A stretch of DNA of 64,000 nucleotides from Pseudomonas fluorescens (GTDB lineage Bacteria; Pseudomonadota; Gammaproteobacteria; Pseudomonadales; Pseudomonadaceae), in assembly GCF_001648775.1 (NCBI RefSeq), contig NZ_LVEJ01000018.1:241403-305402 (forward strand), in the 5' to 3' direction. The notes under the pieces were generated by a model. That model was not told the DNA's origin. It was given only the letters and a program-made list of their open reading frames with translations, and did no database searches. Shown here in pieces: positions 33,149 to 43,587 of the stretch. The position numbers and the translations under genes were made by a program. Every line of letters begins with the position of its first letter. Positions within the stretch are counted from its first letter, which is position 1.

Positions 33149-34579
33149 GTGACTTCTATCTTCTGGTACGACTACGAAACCACTGGCATCAATCCCCGCA
33201 GCGATCGGCCGTTGCAGGTGGCCGGGATTCGCACCGACCACGCGCTCAACGAAATCGATGCGCCGGTCAACCTCTACTGCCAGCCCAGCGAAGACATCCT
33301 GCCGCATCCGGCAGCGTGCGCCATTACCGGCATCACGCCGAGCCAGCTCGCCGAGCACGGCTTGAGCGAAGCCGATTTCATGACCCGGGTGCATGCACAA
33401 CTGGCGGCACCGGGCACCTGTGGCGCCGGTTACAACACCTTGCGTTTCGACGACGAGATGACGCGTTACAGCTTGTATCGCAATTTTTTCGATCCTTATG
33501 CCCGTGAGTGGCAGGGCGGCAACAGCCGTTGGGATCTGATCGATGTGGTCCGGGCTGCCTACGCGCTGCGCCCCGATGGTCTGGTCTGGCCGACCGACGA
33601 TGAGGGCCGGGTCACGCTCAAACTCGAACGCCTGACCGCGGCCAACAACATTGATCATGGGCATGCCCACGAAGCGTTGTCCGATGTGCGCGCAACCATC
33701 GCGCTGGCGCGTTTGATCCGCGAGAAACAGCCGAAACTGTATGACTGGCTGTTTCAATTGCGCAGCAAACAGAAAGTCATGGATCAGATTCGCCTGTTGC
33801 AGCCGTTGGTGCACATCTCCGGGCGTTTCTCGGCGGCGCGCAGTTACGTCGGTGTGGTCCTGCCGCTGGCCTGGCACCCGAAAAACCGCAACGCGTTGAT
33901 CGTCTGCGACTTGCATCTGGACCCACAGGGTTTGCTCGATCTGGACGCGCAAACCCTGCGTCAGCACTTGTACACACGCCGCGACGACTTGCCTGAAGGC
34001 CAATTACCGGTGCCGCTCAAGCTGATTCACATCAATCGTTGCCCGGTGGTTGCGCCGCTGGCGGTATTGCGCCCCGACGATCAACAGCGGTTGGGTCTGG
34101 ACATGGCGCTTTATCAGGCGAGGGCGCTGCGACTAACTGACGCACAACAAGTTTGGAAAGATAAAGTTGCGGCGATTTATGCCAGTGAAGATTTCACCCC
34201 CAGCGAGGATCCGGAACAACAGTTGTACGACGGATTTATCGGTGACCGCGACCGGCGTCTATGTGAGCAAGTGAGGACGGCTGATCCTGCTCAATTAGCG
34301 CAAGAGCAATGGCCGTTCGATGACGAACGTTTGCCCGAATTACTCTTTCGATATCGAGCGCGTAACTTTCCGGACACGTTGAATTCTGAAGAGCAAGAAC
34401 GTTGGAGACTATTTTCTCAGGCGCGTTTGTCCGCACCTGAATGGGGCGCTCCGAATACCTTGCAATCTTTTACAGAGGCCGCCGCGCAATGGATGCTTAG
34501 TGCGACACCGATGCAGAGAGATGTGCTCATCGAATGGCAGAATTATGTCGAGGCATTACGCAAACGTTTGAATCTTTGA
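33149..34579 (+). CDS. sbcB: Exodeoxyribonuclease I
   Basis: A 476-residue protein starting at GTG, with CAGGA 8 nt upstream. The DEDD exonuclease motif I is FWYDYETTGI (5-14). ExoII is present (YNTLRFDDEMTRY), and motif III is HDALSDV-like (HAHEALSDVRATI). It removes single-stranded DNA 3' to 5' in mismatch repair and recombination. It is divergent from the RDD gene. Confidence 0.95.
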   Translation: MTSIFWYDYETTGINPRSDRPLQVAGIRTDHALNEIDAPVNLYCQPSEDILPHPAACAITGITPSQLAEHGLSEADFMTRVHAQLAAPGTCGAGYNTLRFDDEMTRYSLYRNFFDPYAREWQGGNSRWDLIDVVRAAYALRPDGLVWPTDDEGRVTLKLERLTAANNIDHGHAHEALSDVRATIALARLIREKQPKLYDWLFQLRSKQKVMDQIRLLQPLVHISGRFSAARSYVGVVLPLAWHPKNRNALIVCDLHLDPQGLLDLDAQTLRQHLYTRRDDLPEGQLPVPLKLIHINRCPVVAPLAVLRPDDQQRLGLDMALYQARALRLTDAQQVWKDKVAAIYASEDFTPSEDPEQQLYDGFIGDRDRRLCEQVRTADPAQLAQEQWPFDDERLPELLFRYRARNFPDTLNSEEQERWRLFSQARLSAPEWGAPNTLQSFTEAAAQWMLSATPMQRDVLIEWQNYVEALRKRLNL

Positions 34580-34612
34580 AAACGAACATTGCCGGCAGTG
34601 AAATGCCGGGCA

Positions 34613-34647
34613 TAAAAAAACGCCAGCATTCGCTGGCGTTGTTTTTT
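34613..34647. terminator. Bidirectional terminator between sbcB and mvaT
   Basis: Stem ACGCCAGC (34620-34627) and GCTGGCGT (34632-34639) with a 4-nt loop, an A-run before and a T-run after, so it can serve both convergent genes. Confidence 0.85.
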
Positions 34648-34676
34648 CGCGGATCGCTCTGCGAAGGCGTTGCGGC

Positions 34677-35054
34677 TTAGCCCAGCAGGGTAGCCCAGCC
34701 TTCAACCACGTCACCGCCCCACTTGGCTTTCCACTCTTTCAGAGTCTTGTGGTTGCCACCTTTGGTTTCGATGACTTCGCCGTTGTGCGGGTTTTTGTAT
34801 TGTTTAACTTTGCGAGCACGCTTGGTGCCAGTAGTTTTTACTGCGCCGCCGCGAACTGCTTTGGTTTTTGCTTCCGGGTCCAGCAGCGCGATGATGTCAC
34901 GCAGGGATTTGGAGTATTCACCCATCAGGGTGCGCAGTTTGCCTTCGAATTCCAGCTCGGCTTGCAGTTTGTCGTCTTGCGACAGATTCTTCAAACGGGC
35001 TTGCAGCTCTTTGATAGCTTCTTCGGTGGCGCGATATTCGTTGATCAAGGACAT
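34677..35054 (-). CDS. mvaT: MvaT-family H-NS-like nucleoid protein
   Basis: A 125-residue protein. The N-terminal coiled-coil for oligomerisation (MSLINEYRATEEAIKELQAR) and the C-terminal AT-hook-like DNA domain (YKNPHNGEVIETKGGNHKTL) match MvaT/MvaU. It silences AT-rich and horizontally acquired DNA in Pseudomonas, so the arsenic/defence island is an expected target. MvaT rather than MvaU is chosen from the N-terminal sequence. Confidence 0.92.
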   Translation of the reverse strand: MSLINEYRATEEAIKELQARLKNLSQDDKLQAELEFEGKLRTLMGEYSKSLRDIIALLDPEAKTKAVRGGAVKTTGTKRARKVKQYKNPHNGEVIETKGGNHKTLKEWKAKWGGDVVEGWATLLG

Positions 35055-35380
35055 GATTACTACCTTAGTAGAGTGCTGAATGGCAGGGGACAGTGGCGCA
35101 ATAATAGTCAGGCTGTTTCATCAAGTAAACATTTAACCGGACTTTTTATTTAAATTAGTTACGAGAATTAGCGGCAGATTGAATGTTCAGTTAAATAGTG
35201 TGATGCAGTCATCACAGATATTCACAGTTGTCTGATCGAAGCCGCCAGCCTCCTGACGATTGGCCCGCGCCCCAAAGGCGTACGCCGAGGCATCTGCCAG
35301 GGCAACGGTCATCAATACTGCAGTTTTCCTGCGCAGTCGCTAGAATGGCGGCCTTTGCGAAGTTCTGGAGTTTCCCCCTC
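35055..35380. promoter_or_regulatory. Divergent region mvaT/purU with a dyad
   Basis: The 326-bp region is AT-rich near mvaT. TGTGATG-CAGT-CATCACA (35199-35216) is a perfect dyad; it resembles a Crp/Vfr site but its spacing (TGTGA-N8-TCACA) is 2 bp too long. No riboswitch fold was recognised. Confidence 0.45.
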
Positions 35381-36229
<849 letters not shown>

Positions 36230-36255
36230 TCGAACCCACGCAGGCTTGAAAAACC

Positions 36256-36290
36256 AAGGGTCTGGGCGTTCAATCGCTCAGACCCTTTTT
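36256..36290 (+). terminator. purU terminator
   Basis: AAGGGTCTGGGCG pairs with CGCTCAGACCCTT (one G-T) around a 6-nt loop, ending in a T-run. Confidence 0.8.
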
Positions 36291-36314
36291 CATTCAAGCC
36301 CCGAGGAAACCTTC

Positions 36315-36494
36315 ATGAGTGATCCACTGGACAAAGCCACTTCCAAAGCGCCGGCGACATTGGGCGAGGGGTGTTTGAGTCGATACGATCCCGAGGACAT
36401 GAGCCCGGAGGATGGCACCGAGTTTCCCGGCGCTGCCGAGTTGTGGGAACAACTCCAGGAAGAGCGTCAGGACGACGTCAAGAAGCCTGTCTGA
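36315..36494 (+). CDS. Small acidic protein of unknown function
   Basis: A 59-residue, very acidic protein (ATG at 36315, GAGGAAA upstream) with no cysteine pattern beyond one Cys and no membrane segment. It follows purU after a terminator. It overlaps the end of the YbhN-like gene on the other strand by 17 bp. Function unknown. Confidence 0.6.
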   Translation: MSDPLDKATSKAPATLGEGCLSRYDPEDMSPEDGTEFPGAAELWEQLQEERQDDVKKPV

Positions 36495-37476
36495 CGTTCA
36501 TCAACTTCTTCAACAGCGGCCTACCCAACATCAACAGAAACACCGGGCCACCGACCAACAGATAAAAGTAATACGTCACCACCCGCCAGATCAGAATCGC
36601 CGCTGCGGCGGTGGATTTCCCTACCATCGGCGCCAACAGTGCCGCCGAGGTCAGCTCCGCCGCCCCCGCACCGCCCGGCAGCAAGCTGAACTGGCCAGCG
36701 CCCAGCGAAAGCATCTGCACCAGAAAACTCCACGCCCACTGCAAGTCCGCGCCCAGGCCGCGCAACGCCAGATACAGCACGCTGTAACGCAGCAACCAAT
36801 GCACGCAGGTCAGGGCGAATACTTTGCTCAATGTTTGCCAGGGCAACTTCAATGTATCGGTGAACGCCGCGAGAAAGTGCAGCAACTTGCGCGCCCAACG
36901 ACGACGCGTGCCGGCTTTGACGTTGATCCTCGCCAGCAGGCGACCGCTCAGGCGAATCAAGCGGCGGTGATAACGCGCCAACAGCACACAACTGAACAAA
37001 CCGCCGAACAGCGAAATCGCACTGACGGTCAGCAGCCACTCGAGGCGATCGCTGAGGTGCTGGAACAGCGCGTAAATCAGAATCCCGCTGAGAGCGCAGA
37101 GAAAGAACAGCAGATCGCTGAGCTGATCCATGGCAAACACTGCGCTGCCGCGAGCCGGGCGCACACCGGAGCGGGCCAGCAGGGCCATGATCGTCAACGG
37201 CCCGCCGCTGCCGCCGGGCGTCGCGCAGTAGGCGAACTCGGCGGCCATCACCACGCCAAGGCTTTGCAGCGGCGTGACGCGCTCGCGCTGATCGCCGAGC
37301 AGCAAGCGCAGGCGCAAGGTATTGATGCCCCAGCACAACAAAATCATGCCGAACATGATCAGCAGCCAGTGTAACGGGAAGCTTTGCAGCCGCGCCCAGG
37401 TGTCGCCGCCGCCCAGTACAACCGGGATCAACACTGCTGCGAACAGGCCGATCAGCAAGAGAATACCGCGACTCAT
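36478..37476 (-). CDS. YbhN/LPG-synthase-TM family membrane protein
   Basis: About 332 residues with roughly eight membrane helices. EFAYCATPGGSGGP and FSLLPGGAGAAELT are the paired motifs of the lysylphosphatidylglycerol synthetase membrane-domain (flippase-like, UPF0104) family. I chose the ATG at 37476, which overlaps the upstream stop (ATGA); 37485 is an alternative. It follows a glycosyltransferase and a deacetylase in one operon, suggesting work on a lipid-linked glycan or phospholipid. Confidence 0.87.
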   Translation of the reverse strand: MSRGILLLIGLFAAVLIPVVLGGGDTWARLQSFPLHWLLIMFGMILLCWGINTLRLRLLLGDQRERVTPLQSLGVVMAAEFAYCATPGGSGGPLTIMALLARSGVRPARGSAVFAMDQLSDLLFFLCALSGILIYALFQHLSDRLEWLLTVSAISLFGGLFSCVLLARYHRRLIRLSGRLLARINVKAGTRRRWARKLLHFLAAFTDTLKLPWQTLSKVFALTCVHWLLRYSVLYLALRGLGADLQWAWSFLVQMLSLGAGQFSLLPGGAGAAELTSAALLAPMVGKSTAAAAILIWRVVTYYFYLLVGGPVFLLMLGRPLLKKLMNVRQAS

Positions 37477-38249
37477 GCGGCGCATCCCTGTTGACCGCGC
37501 TGTTGGGCGAGCCAGTGGATTTTGCTCATCGGTACGCGTCCTTCATTCAGTAGTCGTTCGAGGGTGTGCAGCCAGTAATGACGGGAAAAATCGTGGCGCA
37601 TGTCCACTGGGTGCAAGCCTAGCCGAATCACCGGCGCCTCGCGCCAGCGCTGTTGACGCTGCTCGCTGACAATCTTCGACAGGCCACGGCGCCAGGCATT
37701 GCGGGCGCTCCAGACCAGACCCGGCGCATCAATGGCGGTGAACTCCGGCAAACGATAAAGATGCTGCGGATCACTGGTATAGCGCAACGGCAGCTCGCGC
37801 AGGGCCTGGCGGGTGCCGTCGCTCATCAGCCACGCCGGGGCAACGAAACCGTGCAGCGGCCAGTCGTGGCGCTGGAACATGTCGATGCCGGCGCGCAGGC
37901 GGGCGAGGGCGGTTTCACGGGACAAACGATAAAACTCGCCCTCATGGGTGTAAACGCGGCGCATGAACCAATCGCGCGGTGTCGTCGGGCCGGGCTCCTG
38001 GTCATCGTGGAAGTAACCATGCAACGCCAGCTCATCGCCACGGGCGACGCGCGCATCGAGCATTCGACAAAATGCCGGGTGATCGTCGAGGGCGTTGTGC
38101 CGGTGGAAGTCCGGTACGAGCAACCACGTCATTGGCACGTTGCCCATCGCGTCGACGGCCTCGACAAACGGTTGGTAATCCGCCCAAGTCGACGGGGCCA
38201 CGTCGTGCAGCACCAACAACAGGGCGCGGCGATTCAGCGACTCAGCCAT
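37473..38249 (-). CDS. DUF2334-type polysaccharide deacetylase-like protein
   Basis: A 258-residue protein from the ATG at 38249, overlapping the glycosyltransferase end. LVLHDVAPSTW (metal Asp), ELALHGYFHDD (His pair) and FVAPAWLMS fit the NodB/DUF2334 metal site of carbohydrate esterases. Middle gene of the three-gene operon. Confidence 0.85.
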   Translation of the reverse strand: MAESLNRRALLLVLHDVAPSTWADYQPFVEAVDAMGNVPMTWLLVPDFHRHNALDDHPAFCRMLDARVARGDELALHGYFHDDQEPGPTTPRDWFMRRVYTHEGEFYRLSRETALARLRAGIDMFQRHDWPLHGFVAPAWLMSDGTRQALRELPLRYTSDPQHLYRLPEFTAIDAPGLVWSARNAWRRGLSKIVSEQRQQRWREAPVIRLGLHPVDMRHDFSRHYWLHTLERLLNEGRVPMSKIHWLAQQRGQQGCAA

Positions 38250-39354
38250 TGGCCACCCGTGGCAGCGTATGCCCGAGCACGGCGTGATAGTGGCCCAGCA
38301 GGCTGTCGACCACTGTGTCCCACGCATAGTGGGTTTCGACATGCTGGCGTGCCTGGGCGCCGAGTTTGGTACAGCCGCGACTGAACAATTCGCGCACGGC
38401 ATTGGCCATCGCCTGCGGGTTGTTCGGTGCGCAAAGCAGGCCGCAGGTCTGCGTGACGATCTCTTCGAACGCTCCGGCGGCCACGGCTACCACCGGAATG
38501 CCGCAGGCCATGGCTTCGAGGATCACCAGACCGAAGGTTTCCTGATCGCCGGCATGCAGCAATACATCCGCACTGGCCATCAACTGCGCGACGCGTGGCG
38601 CCGGGCAGAACTCATCGATCACGCTGACATTGTCCGGTACGGCGGCGGGCATTGACGAGCCGACCAGCAGCAAGTGATAGCGCGGGCCGAGGCGTTGCAT
38701 GCATTTGAGCAGCACCGGCAGATTTTTCTCTTTCGAACCGCGCCCGGCAAAAATCAGCAACCGGGCGTCTTCGGCGATGCCCAGTTCTGTACGCAGTTGC
38801 GGGTCGCGGGCATTGGGGTGAAAAGTCTGCAGATCAACGCCCAGTGGTTGCACGTAGACATTGCGTACGCCGAGGCTGCGGAGCTTGTTGGCCATGACCT
38901 GGCTTGGCGCCAATACCCGGTCGAAGTTGCCGTAAAGCCTGGTGACATACGCCTCGATATTCGGCATGACCCAATGGCCCATGCGATTGCCGACCAGCAG
39001 GGGTAGATCCGAGTGATAAAAGCCGATCACCGGCACATCCAGTTGTCGCCGCGCATCCAGTGCGGCCCAGGCGGTCAGGTAGGGATCGCCGACCTCGATC
39101 AGCTCGGGCTGCAAATCGTGCAGCACGTTGCGCCAGGGGGCGAGGCGCAGGGGGAATCGATAACCTTTGCCGAAAGGCAGGGCGGGGGCGGGAACCGTAT
39201 AAATGCCATCGTGTTCGCTGAACTGCGCGCCGGGGATCAACAGGCTGTGGCGAATGCCGGGCTTGACGCTCAACCGGCGGTGTTTGGCATCCAGATAGGT
39301 GCGCACGCCGCCGCTGGCCGGGGCGTAGAACATGGTGATGTCGGCGATATGCAC
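38242..39354 (-). CDS. GT4-family glycosyltransferase
   Basis: About 370 residues. The GTG at 39354 sits 9 nt after GGAGGG; a TTG at 39363 is possible. The N-terminal acceptor domain (FYAPASGGVRTYL) and donor-domain motifs LLIFAGRGSKEKNL and GDQETFGLVILEAMACGIPVV are typical of GT-B GT4 enzymes (EX7E). It probably transfers a nucleotide-activated hexose to a lipid or glycan. First gene of the operon. Confidence 0.9.
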   Translation of the reverse strand: MHIADITMFYAPASGGVRTYLDAKHRRLSVKPGIRHSLLIPGAQFSEHDGIYTVPAPALPFGKGYRFPLRLAPWRNVLHDLQPELIEVGDPYLTAWAALDARRQLDVPVIGFYHSDLPLLVGNRMGHWVMPNIEAYVTRLYGNFDRVLAPSQVMANKLRSLGVRNVYVQPLGVDLQTFHPNARDPQLRTELGIAEDARLLIFAGRGSKEKNLPVLLKCMQRLGPRYHLLLVGSSMPAAVPDNVSVIDEFCPAPRVAQLMASADVLLHAGDQETFGLVILEAMACGIPVVAVAAGAFEEIVTQTCGLLCAPNNPQAMANAVRELFSRGCTKLGAQARQHVETHYAWDTVVDSLLGHYHAVLGHTLPRVANG

Positions 39355-39452
39355 GGTGATCAACCCTCCGCTGCGTGGTTCTCCCTTGGTTGACCTTTAT
39401 CAAGAATAGATGTTCGGTCGGGATTGCGCGGTGGGGCTGAACAGCTGAAAAG

Positions 39453-39911
39453 CCCCTCACCCTAGCCCTCTCCCGGAGGGAGAGGGGACTGACCGAGGTG
39501 TTTGGGCTTTATGCATCGACCTGAAAGTCTTCAGTCGAACTCAGGTTTGAACAGCCCGAAGATCAGCTCCCTTTCCCCCTCGAGGGGACTGACCGAGGTG
39601 TTGGGCTTAATGCATCGACCTGAAAGTCTTCAGTCGAACTCAGGTTTGAACAGCCCGAAGATCAGCTCCCTTTCCCCCTCGATGGGACTGACCGAGGTGT
39701 TTGGGCTTTATGCATCGACCTGAAAGTCTTCAGTCGAACTCAGGTTTGAACAGCCCGAAGATCGGCTCCCTTTCCCCCTCGGGGGGACTGACCGAGGTGT
39801 TGGGCTTAATGCATCGACCTGAAAGTCTTCAGTCGAACTCAGGTTTGAACAGCCCGAAGATCGGCTCCCTTTCCCCCTCGCCCCCTTGGGGGAGAGGGCT
39901 GGGGTGAGGGG
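39453..39911. repeat. MITE-like element with a 4 x 100-bp tandem array
   Basis: Four tandem units of 99-100 bp begin at 39487, 39587, 39686 and 39786, each starting GACTGACCGAGGTGT. They differ at a few positions; units alternate between TTTGGGCTTT and TTGGGCTTAA versions. The array is bounded by a 22-bp inverted repeat (left CCCCTCACCCTAGCCCTCTC and two more bases from 39453; right 39890-39911, 21 of 22 matching). It fills the gap between the glycosyltransferase and chemoreceptor genes. Confidence 0.88.
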
Positions 39912-39925
39912 GTAGGCCTTTGATC

Positions 39926-41815
39926 TTAAATGCGGAAGCTGCCAACCAGTTGTTTCAGCCGCGAAGCCTGCTGCTCCAGGTCCGAACACGCCCGCAACGT
40001 CGCTTGCAAGTTCTCCACACCTTCCTGGTTCAGCGTGTTGATCTCGGTGATGTCGACGTTGATCGACTCGACAACAGCGGTCTGCTCCTCGGTCGCCGTG
40101 GCCACCGACTGGTTCATCCCGTCGATCTCGCCAATGCGCTGCGTCACGCTGTTCAAGCGCTCACCGGCGAGGTTGGCAATCTCGACGCTGTCCTGACTGT
40201 GACGCTGGCTGTCGCTCATGGTGCTCACCGATTCACGGGCGCCGACTTGCAGCTCCTCGATCATGGTCTGCACCTGTTGCGCCGATTCCTGGGTGCGATG
40301 GGCCAGATTACGCACTTCATCCGCCACCACGGCAAAACCACGGCCGGCCTCACCGGCACGTGCCGCTTCAATCGCCGCGTTGAGCGCCAGCAGATTGGTT
40401 TGCTGGGAAATGCTGGTGATCACTTCGAGAATCTGCCCGATGTTCACGGTCTTGCTGTTCAGCGACTCGATGTTGCTGCTCGACGCGCTGAGCATGCTCG
40501 ACAGTTGATTCATCGCTTTAATGCTGCGATCCACCACTTGCTGGCCGTCTTCAGCCAGGCCGCGTGCGTCACTGGCCTGATTCGAGGCCTGCGCGGCGTT
40601 GCGGGCGATTTCCTGTGCGGCGGCGCCGAGTTGGTTGATCGCTGCCGCCACGCTGCTGGTGCGCGAGGCTTGCTGGTCAGAGTTATACATCGACGAATTC
40701 GACGCAGCGACCACGCGCAGGGCGACTTCGTTAACCTGACCGGTTGCCGAAGACACTTCGCGGATCGAACCGTGAATACGCTCGACAAAACGGTTGAACG
40801 CCGTACCGAGCACACCAAATTCATCGTTATTGACGATGGTCAGGCGTTTGGTCAGGTCGCCTTCACCGTCGGCGATGTCTTCCATGGCGCGAGTCATCAC
40901 GTGCAACGGCTGGATCAGAATGCGGATCAGCATGCCGAGCAACGCGATGATAATCGCCACCGCGATCACGGTGGCAATCACCGCCGAGGTACGGAACTGG
41001 CTGAGCATGGCGAATGCCTGGTCTTTATCCACCGACAGACCGATGTACCAGTTCACCGACGGCAGGCCTTTGATCGGCGCGAAGGTGACGATGCGGGTCT
41101 TGCCATCGACAGTGACTTCGCTGAAGTCGCTGCTGATGCGCGGGGTGTCCTGTGGATAGGCTTCTTTCAGTGATTTCATCACCAAGGCCTTGTCCGGATG
41201 CACGAGGATCTTGCCGTCGGCGCTGACCAGGAACACATAACCCATGCCGTCGAAATCGCGGGCGGCGAGGGTGTCGACCAGCGATTGCAGGCTCAAATCG
41301 CCGCCGACCACGCCGACGCTCTGGCCGGCCTTTTTCGAGGCGGTGGCGATGGAGATGATCAATTGGCCGGTGGCCGCGTCGATGTACGGTTCGGTCAGGG
41401 TCGAGGTGCTGCTGCCCTCGGCGCCTTTGTACCAAGGGCGCACGCGCGGATCGAAACCGTCGGGCATTTTCGTGTCCGGACGGATGGTGAAGTGCCCGGT
41501 GGCATCGCCCAGATAGGTGGCCATGAACGTCGAGGTCAGGGTTTTCTGTTCCAGCAGACTGGCGACGTTGGCGGGCTCGGGGTTGATGGCGATGTTCTGG
41601 GCGGCGTTCTCGACCAGCAGAATGCGGCCGCTGAGCCAGGTCTGGATATTGCCGGCGGTAACCTCGCCCATCTCGTTGAGATAGTTGTTCAGGTCATCGC
41701 GGATCGCATTGCGCTGCAACCAGTCGTTGTACAGCGTAAACGAGGCGAAGGCGGCGATGACGATGAGGGCGGCGGCAAGCAAAATTTTATGGCTGAAGCG
41801 CAGATTTTTGTTCAT
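39926..41815 (-). CDS. Methyl-accepting chemotaxis protein, PctA/B/C-like
   Basis: A 629-residue protein, the length of Pct amino-acid receptors. Membrane helix 1 is ~10-30, a dCache domain ~35-275, helix 2 ~278-300, HAMP to ~355, and the signalling hairpin contains EVITSISQQTNLLALNAAIE. The ligand-site pattern RPWY followed by PYIDAATG fits the amino-acid-binding dCache motif; the upstream Tyr of that motif is Phe here. It probably steers chemotaxis toward amino acids. Confidence 0.9.
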   Translation of the reverse strand: MNKNLRFSHKILLAAALIVIAAFASFTLYNDWLQRNAIRDDLNNYLNEMGEVTAGNIQTWLSGRILLVENAAQNIAINPEPANVASLLEQKTLTSTFMATYLGDATGHFTIRPDTKMPDGFDPRVRPWYKGAEGSSTSTLTEPYIDAATGQLIISIATASKKAGQSVGVVGGDLSLQSLVDTLAARDFDGMGYVFLVSADGKILVHPDKALVMKSLKEAYPQDTPRISSDFSEVTVDGKTRIVTFAPIKGLPSVNWYIGLSVDKDQAFAMLSQFRTSAVIATVIAVAIIIALLGMLIRILIQPLHVMTRAMEDIADGEGDLTKRLTIVNNDEFGVLGTAFNRFVERIHGSIREVSSATGQVNEVALRVVAASNSSMYNSDQQASRTSSVAAAINQLGAAAQEIARNAAQASNQASDARGLAEDGQQVVDRSIKAMNQLSSMLSASSSNIESLNSKTVNIGQILEVITSISQQTNLLALNAAIEAARAGEAGRGFAVVADEVRNLAHRTQESAQQVQTMIEELQVGARESVSTMSDSQRHSQDSVEIANLAGERLNSVTQRIGEIDGMNQSVATATEEQTAVVESINVDITEINTLNQEGVENLQATLRACSDLEQQASRLKQLVGSFRI

Positions 41816-42005
41816 GGCTTGGGGTTCCGCTAAGGTCTTAATGTCCAGGGCGTGCTTTTATAGAGGCGCGCAAAATGGGCAAGGGTGAAAACAAGCTGAT
41901 ATTTCCGTCTCTCCTTAGGGAAATGTCCGGCATGACTTGTGGTCGGGGTCTCTCACTCCTCTTTATCGGCCATGCAGAATCAAAGATTAACCATTAGGTG
42001 ACAAA

Positions 42006-43484
42006 ATGCCTGACTCCTCGCAACTCGTAATCGGCGCTGATCTCGCAGGCCAACAGATTGCTCAGGCGATGCGCCTGGCCAACCGCCACGGCCTGGTCGC
42101 CGGCGCCACCGGTACCGGAAAAACCGTCACCTTGCAGCGTTTGGCCGAGGCGTTCAGCGACGCTGGCGTGGCGGTATTTGCCGCGGACATCAAGGGCGAT
42201 CTGTGTGGCCTCGGCGCTGCCGGCAACCCGCAGGGCAAGGTTGCCGAGCGTATCGCCGGGATGCCGTGGCTCAACTACAAGCCGCAGGCGTATCCGGTGA
42301 CGTTGTGGGACATCCACGGTGAATCCGGTCATCCATTGCGCACCACGTTGAGTGAAATGGGCCCGCTGCTGATCGGCAGCTTGCTGGAGCTGACCGACAG
42401 TCAGCAGTCGGCGCTCTACGCAGCCTTCAAGGTCGCCGACCGCGAAGGCCTGTTGCTGCTGGATCTGAAAGACCTGAAAGCGCTGCTCAATCACCTCAAG
42501 GACAATCCGCAACTGCTCGGTGAAGACGCGGCGCTGATGACCACCGGTTCCAGTCAGGCGCTGTTGCGCCGTCTGGCGACGCTGGAACAGCAGGGTGCCG
42601 AAGCGTTGTTCGGCGAGCCGGCGCTACAACTCGAAGACATTCTGCAACCGACCGCCGATGGCCGCGGGCGCATTCATTTGCTCGATGCCAGCCGGCTGGT
42701 GCATGAAGCCCCGAAGGTCTATGCGACGTTCCTGTTGTGGCTGCTGGCAGAGCTGTTCGAGCAGTTGCCGGAACGTGGCGATGCCGACAAACCGCTGCTG
42801 GCGCTGTTTTTCGATGAGGCGCATTTGTTGTTCGGTGATACGCCGAAGGCCTTGCAGGAACGCCTGGAACAGGTGGTGCGCTTGATCCGTTCGAAAGGCG
42901 TTGGCGTTTATTTCGTCACGCAATCGCCGGCGGATTTGCCGGATGACGTGCTGGCGCAGCTGGGTTTGCGCATCCAGCACGGCCTGCGCGCGTTCACCGC
43001 CAAAGAGCAGAAATCCCTGCGCGCTGTGGCGGACGGCTTCCGGCCGAATCCGGCGTTCGACAGTTTGTCGGTGTTGACGGAGCTGGGGATTGGTGAGGCG
43101 CTGGTGGGGACGCTGACCGAAAAAGGCACGCCGGAAATGGTCCAGCGCGTACTGGTTGCGCCGCCGCAATCGCGGATCGGGCCGTTGACCGAGACCGAAC
43201 GCACCGTGCTGATCGCCGGTTCACCGTTCAAGGGGCGTTATGACAAGCCAATCGATCGGGAATCGGCGTATGAAATTCTGATGGGACGCAAAGGGCTGGC
43301 GCCTGAGGCTGAAGCGCCAGCGGCTTCGCAAGAGCCGAGTCTGGCGGACAGGGCTGGAGAGTTCCTGGGTACGGCAGCAGGGCAGGCCTTGAAGTCAGCC
43401 ATGCGTCAGGCTGCCAATAACCTCGGCAAACAACTGGTGCGCGGCCTGATGGGGTCGCTGCTCGGCGGCAGCAAACGCCGCTGA
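42006..43484 (+). CDS. HerA-like ATPase, DUF853 (YjgR-type)
   Basis: A 492-residue protein. Walker A is GATGTGKTVTL (33-43), Walker B LLALFFDEAHLLF (about 265), and SKGVGVYFVTQSP is the sensor region. A low-complexity, Ala-rich tail follows. The family is related to HerA/FtsK translocases; its cellular role is unclear. Confidence 0.88.
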   Translation: MPDSSQLVIGADLAGQQIAQAMRLANRHGLVAGATGTGKTVTLQRLAEAFSDAGVAVFAADIKGDLCGLGAAGNPQGKVAERIAGMPWLNYKPQAYPVTLWDIHGESGHPLRTTLSEMGPLLIGSLLELTDSQQSALYAAFKVADREGLLLLDLKDLKALLNHLKDNPQLLGEDAALMTTGSSQALLRRLATLEQQGAEALFGEPALQLEDILQPTADGRGRIHLLDASRLVHEAPKVYATFLLWLLAELFEQLPERGDADKPLLALFFDEAHLLFGDTPKALQERLEQVVRLIRSKGVGVYFVTQSPADLPDDVLAQLGLRIQHGLRAFTAKEQKSLRAVADGFRPNPAFDSLSVLTELGIGEALVGTLTEKGTPEMVQRVLVAPPQSRIGPLTETERTVLIAGSPFKGRYDKPIDRESAYEILMGRKGLAPEAEAPAASQEPSLADRAGEFLGTAAGQALKSAMRQAANNLGKQLVRGLMGSLLGGSKRR

Positions 43485-43488
43485 AACC

Positions 43489-43580
43489 TGTGGGAGCGAG
43501 CTTGCTCGCGAAGGCGCCGTGTCAGGCAACACATAGGTTGAATGACAGTCCGCATTCGCGAGCAAGCTCGCTCCCACAGG
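43489..43580. repeat. REPIN: inverted pair of REP elements
   Basis: TGTGGGAGCGAGCTTGCTCG (43489 on) and its reverse complement ending at 43579 enclose about 40 bp. It lies between convergent yjgR-type and dciA genes. Confidence 0.9.
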
Positions 43581-43587
43581 GAATTTG

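Noticed and set aside
35055..35380. Riboswitch upstream of purU
   Set aside because: No conserved glycine, THF or purine aptamer core recognised; only a simple dyad is seen.
39502..39907. Open frames encoding repeated MHRPESLQSNSGLNSPK peptides
   Set aside because: They arise from the ~100-bp tandem DNA repeat, with no ribosome-binding site or protein-like composition.
39453..39911. CRISPR array
   Set aside because: Units are contiguous 100-bp tandem repeats with no unique spacers and there are no cas genes.
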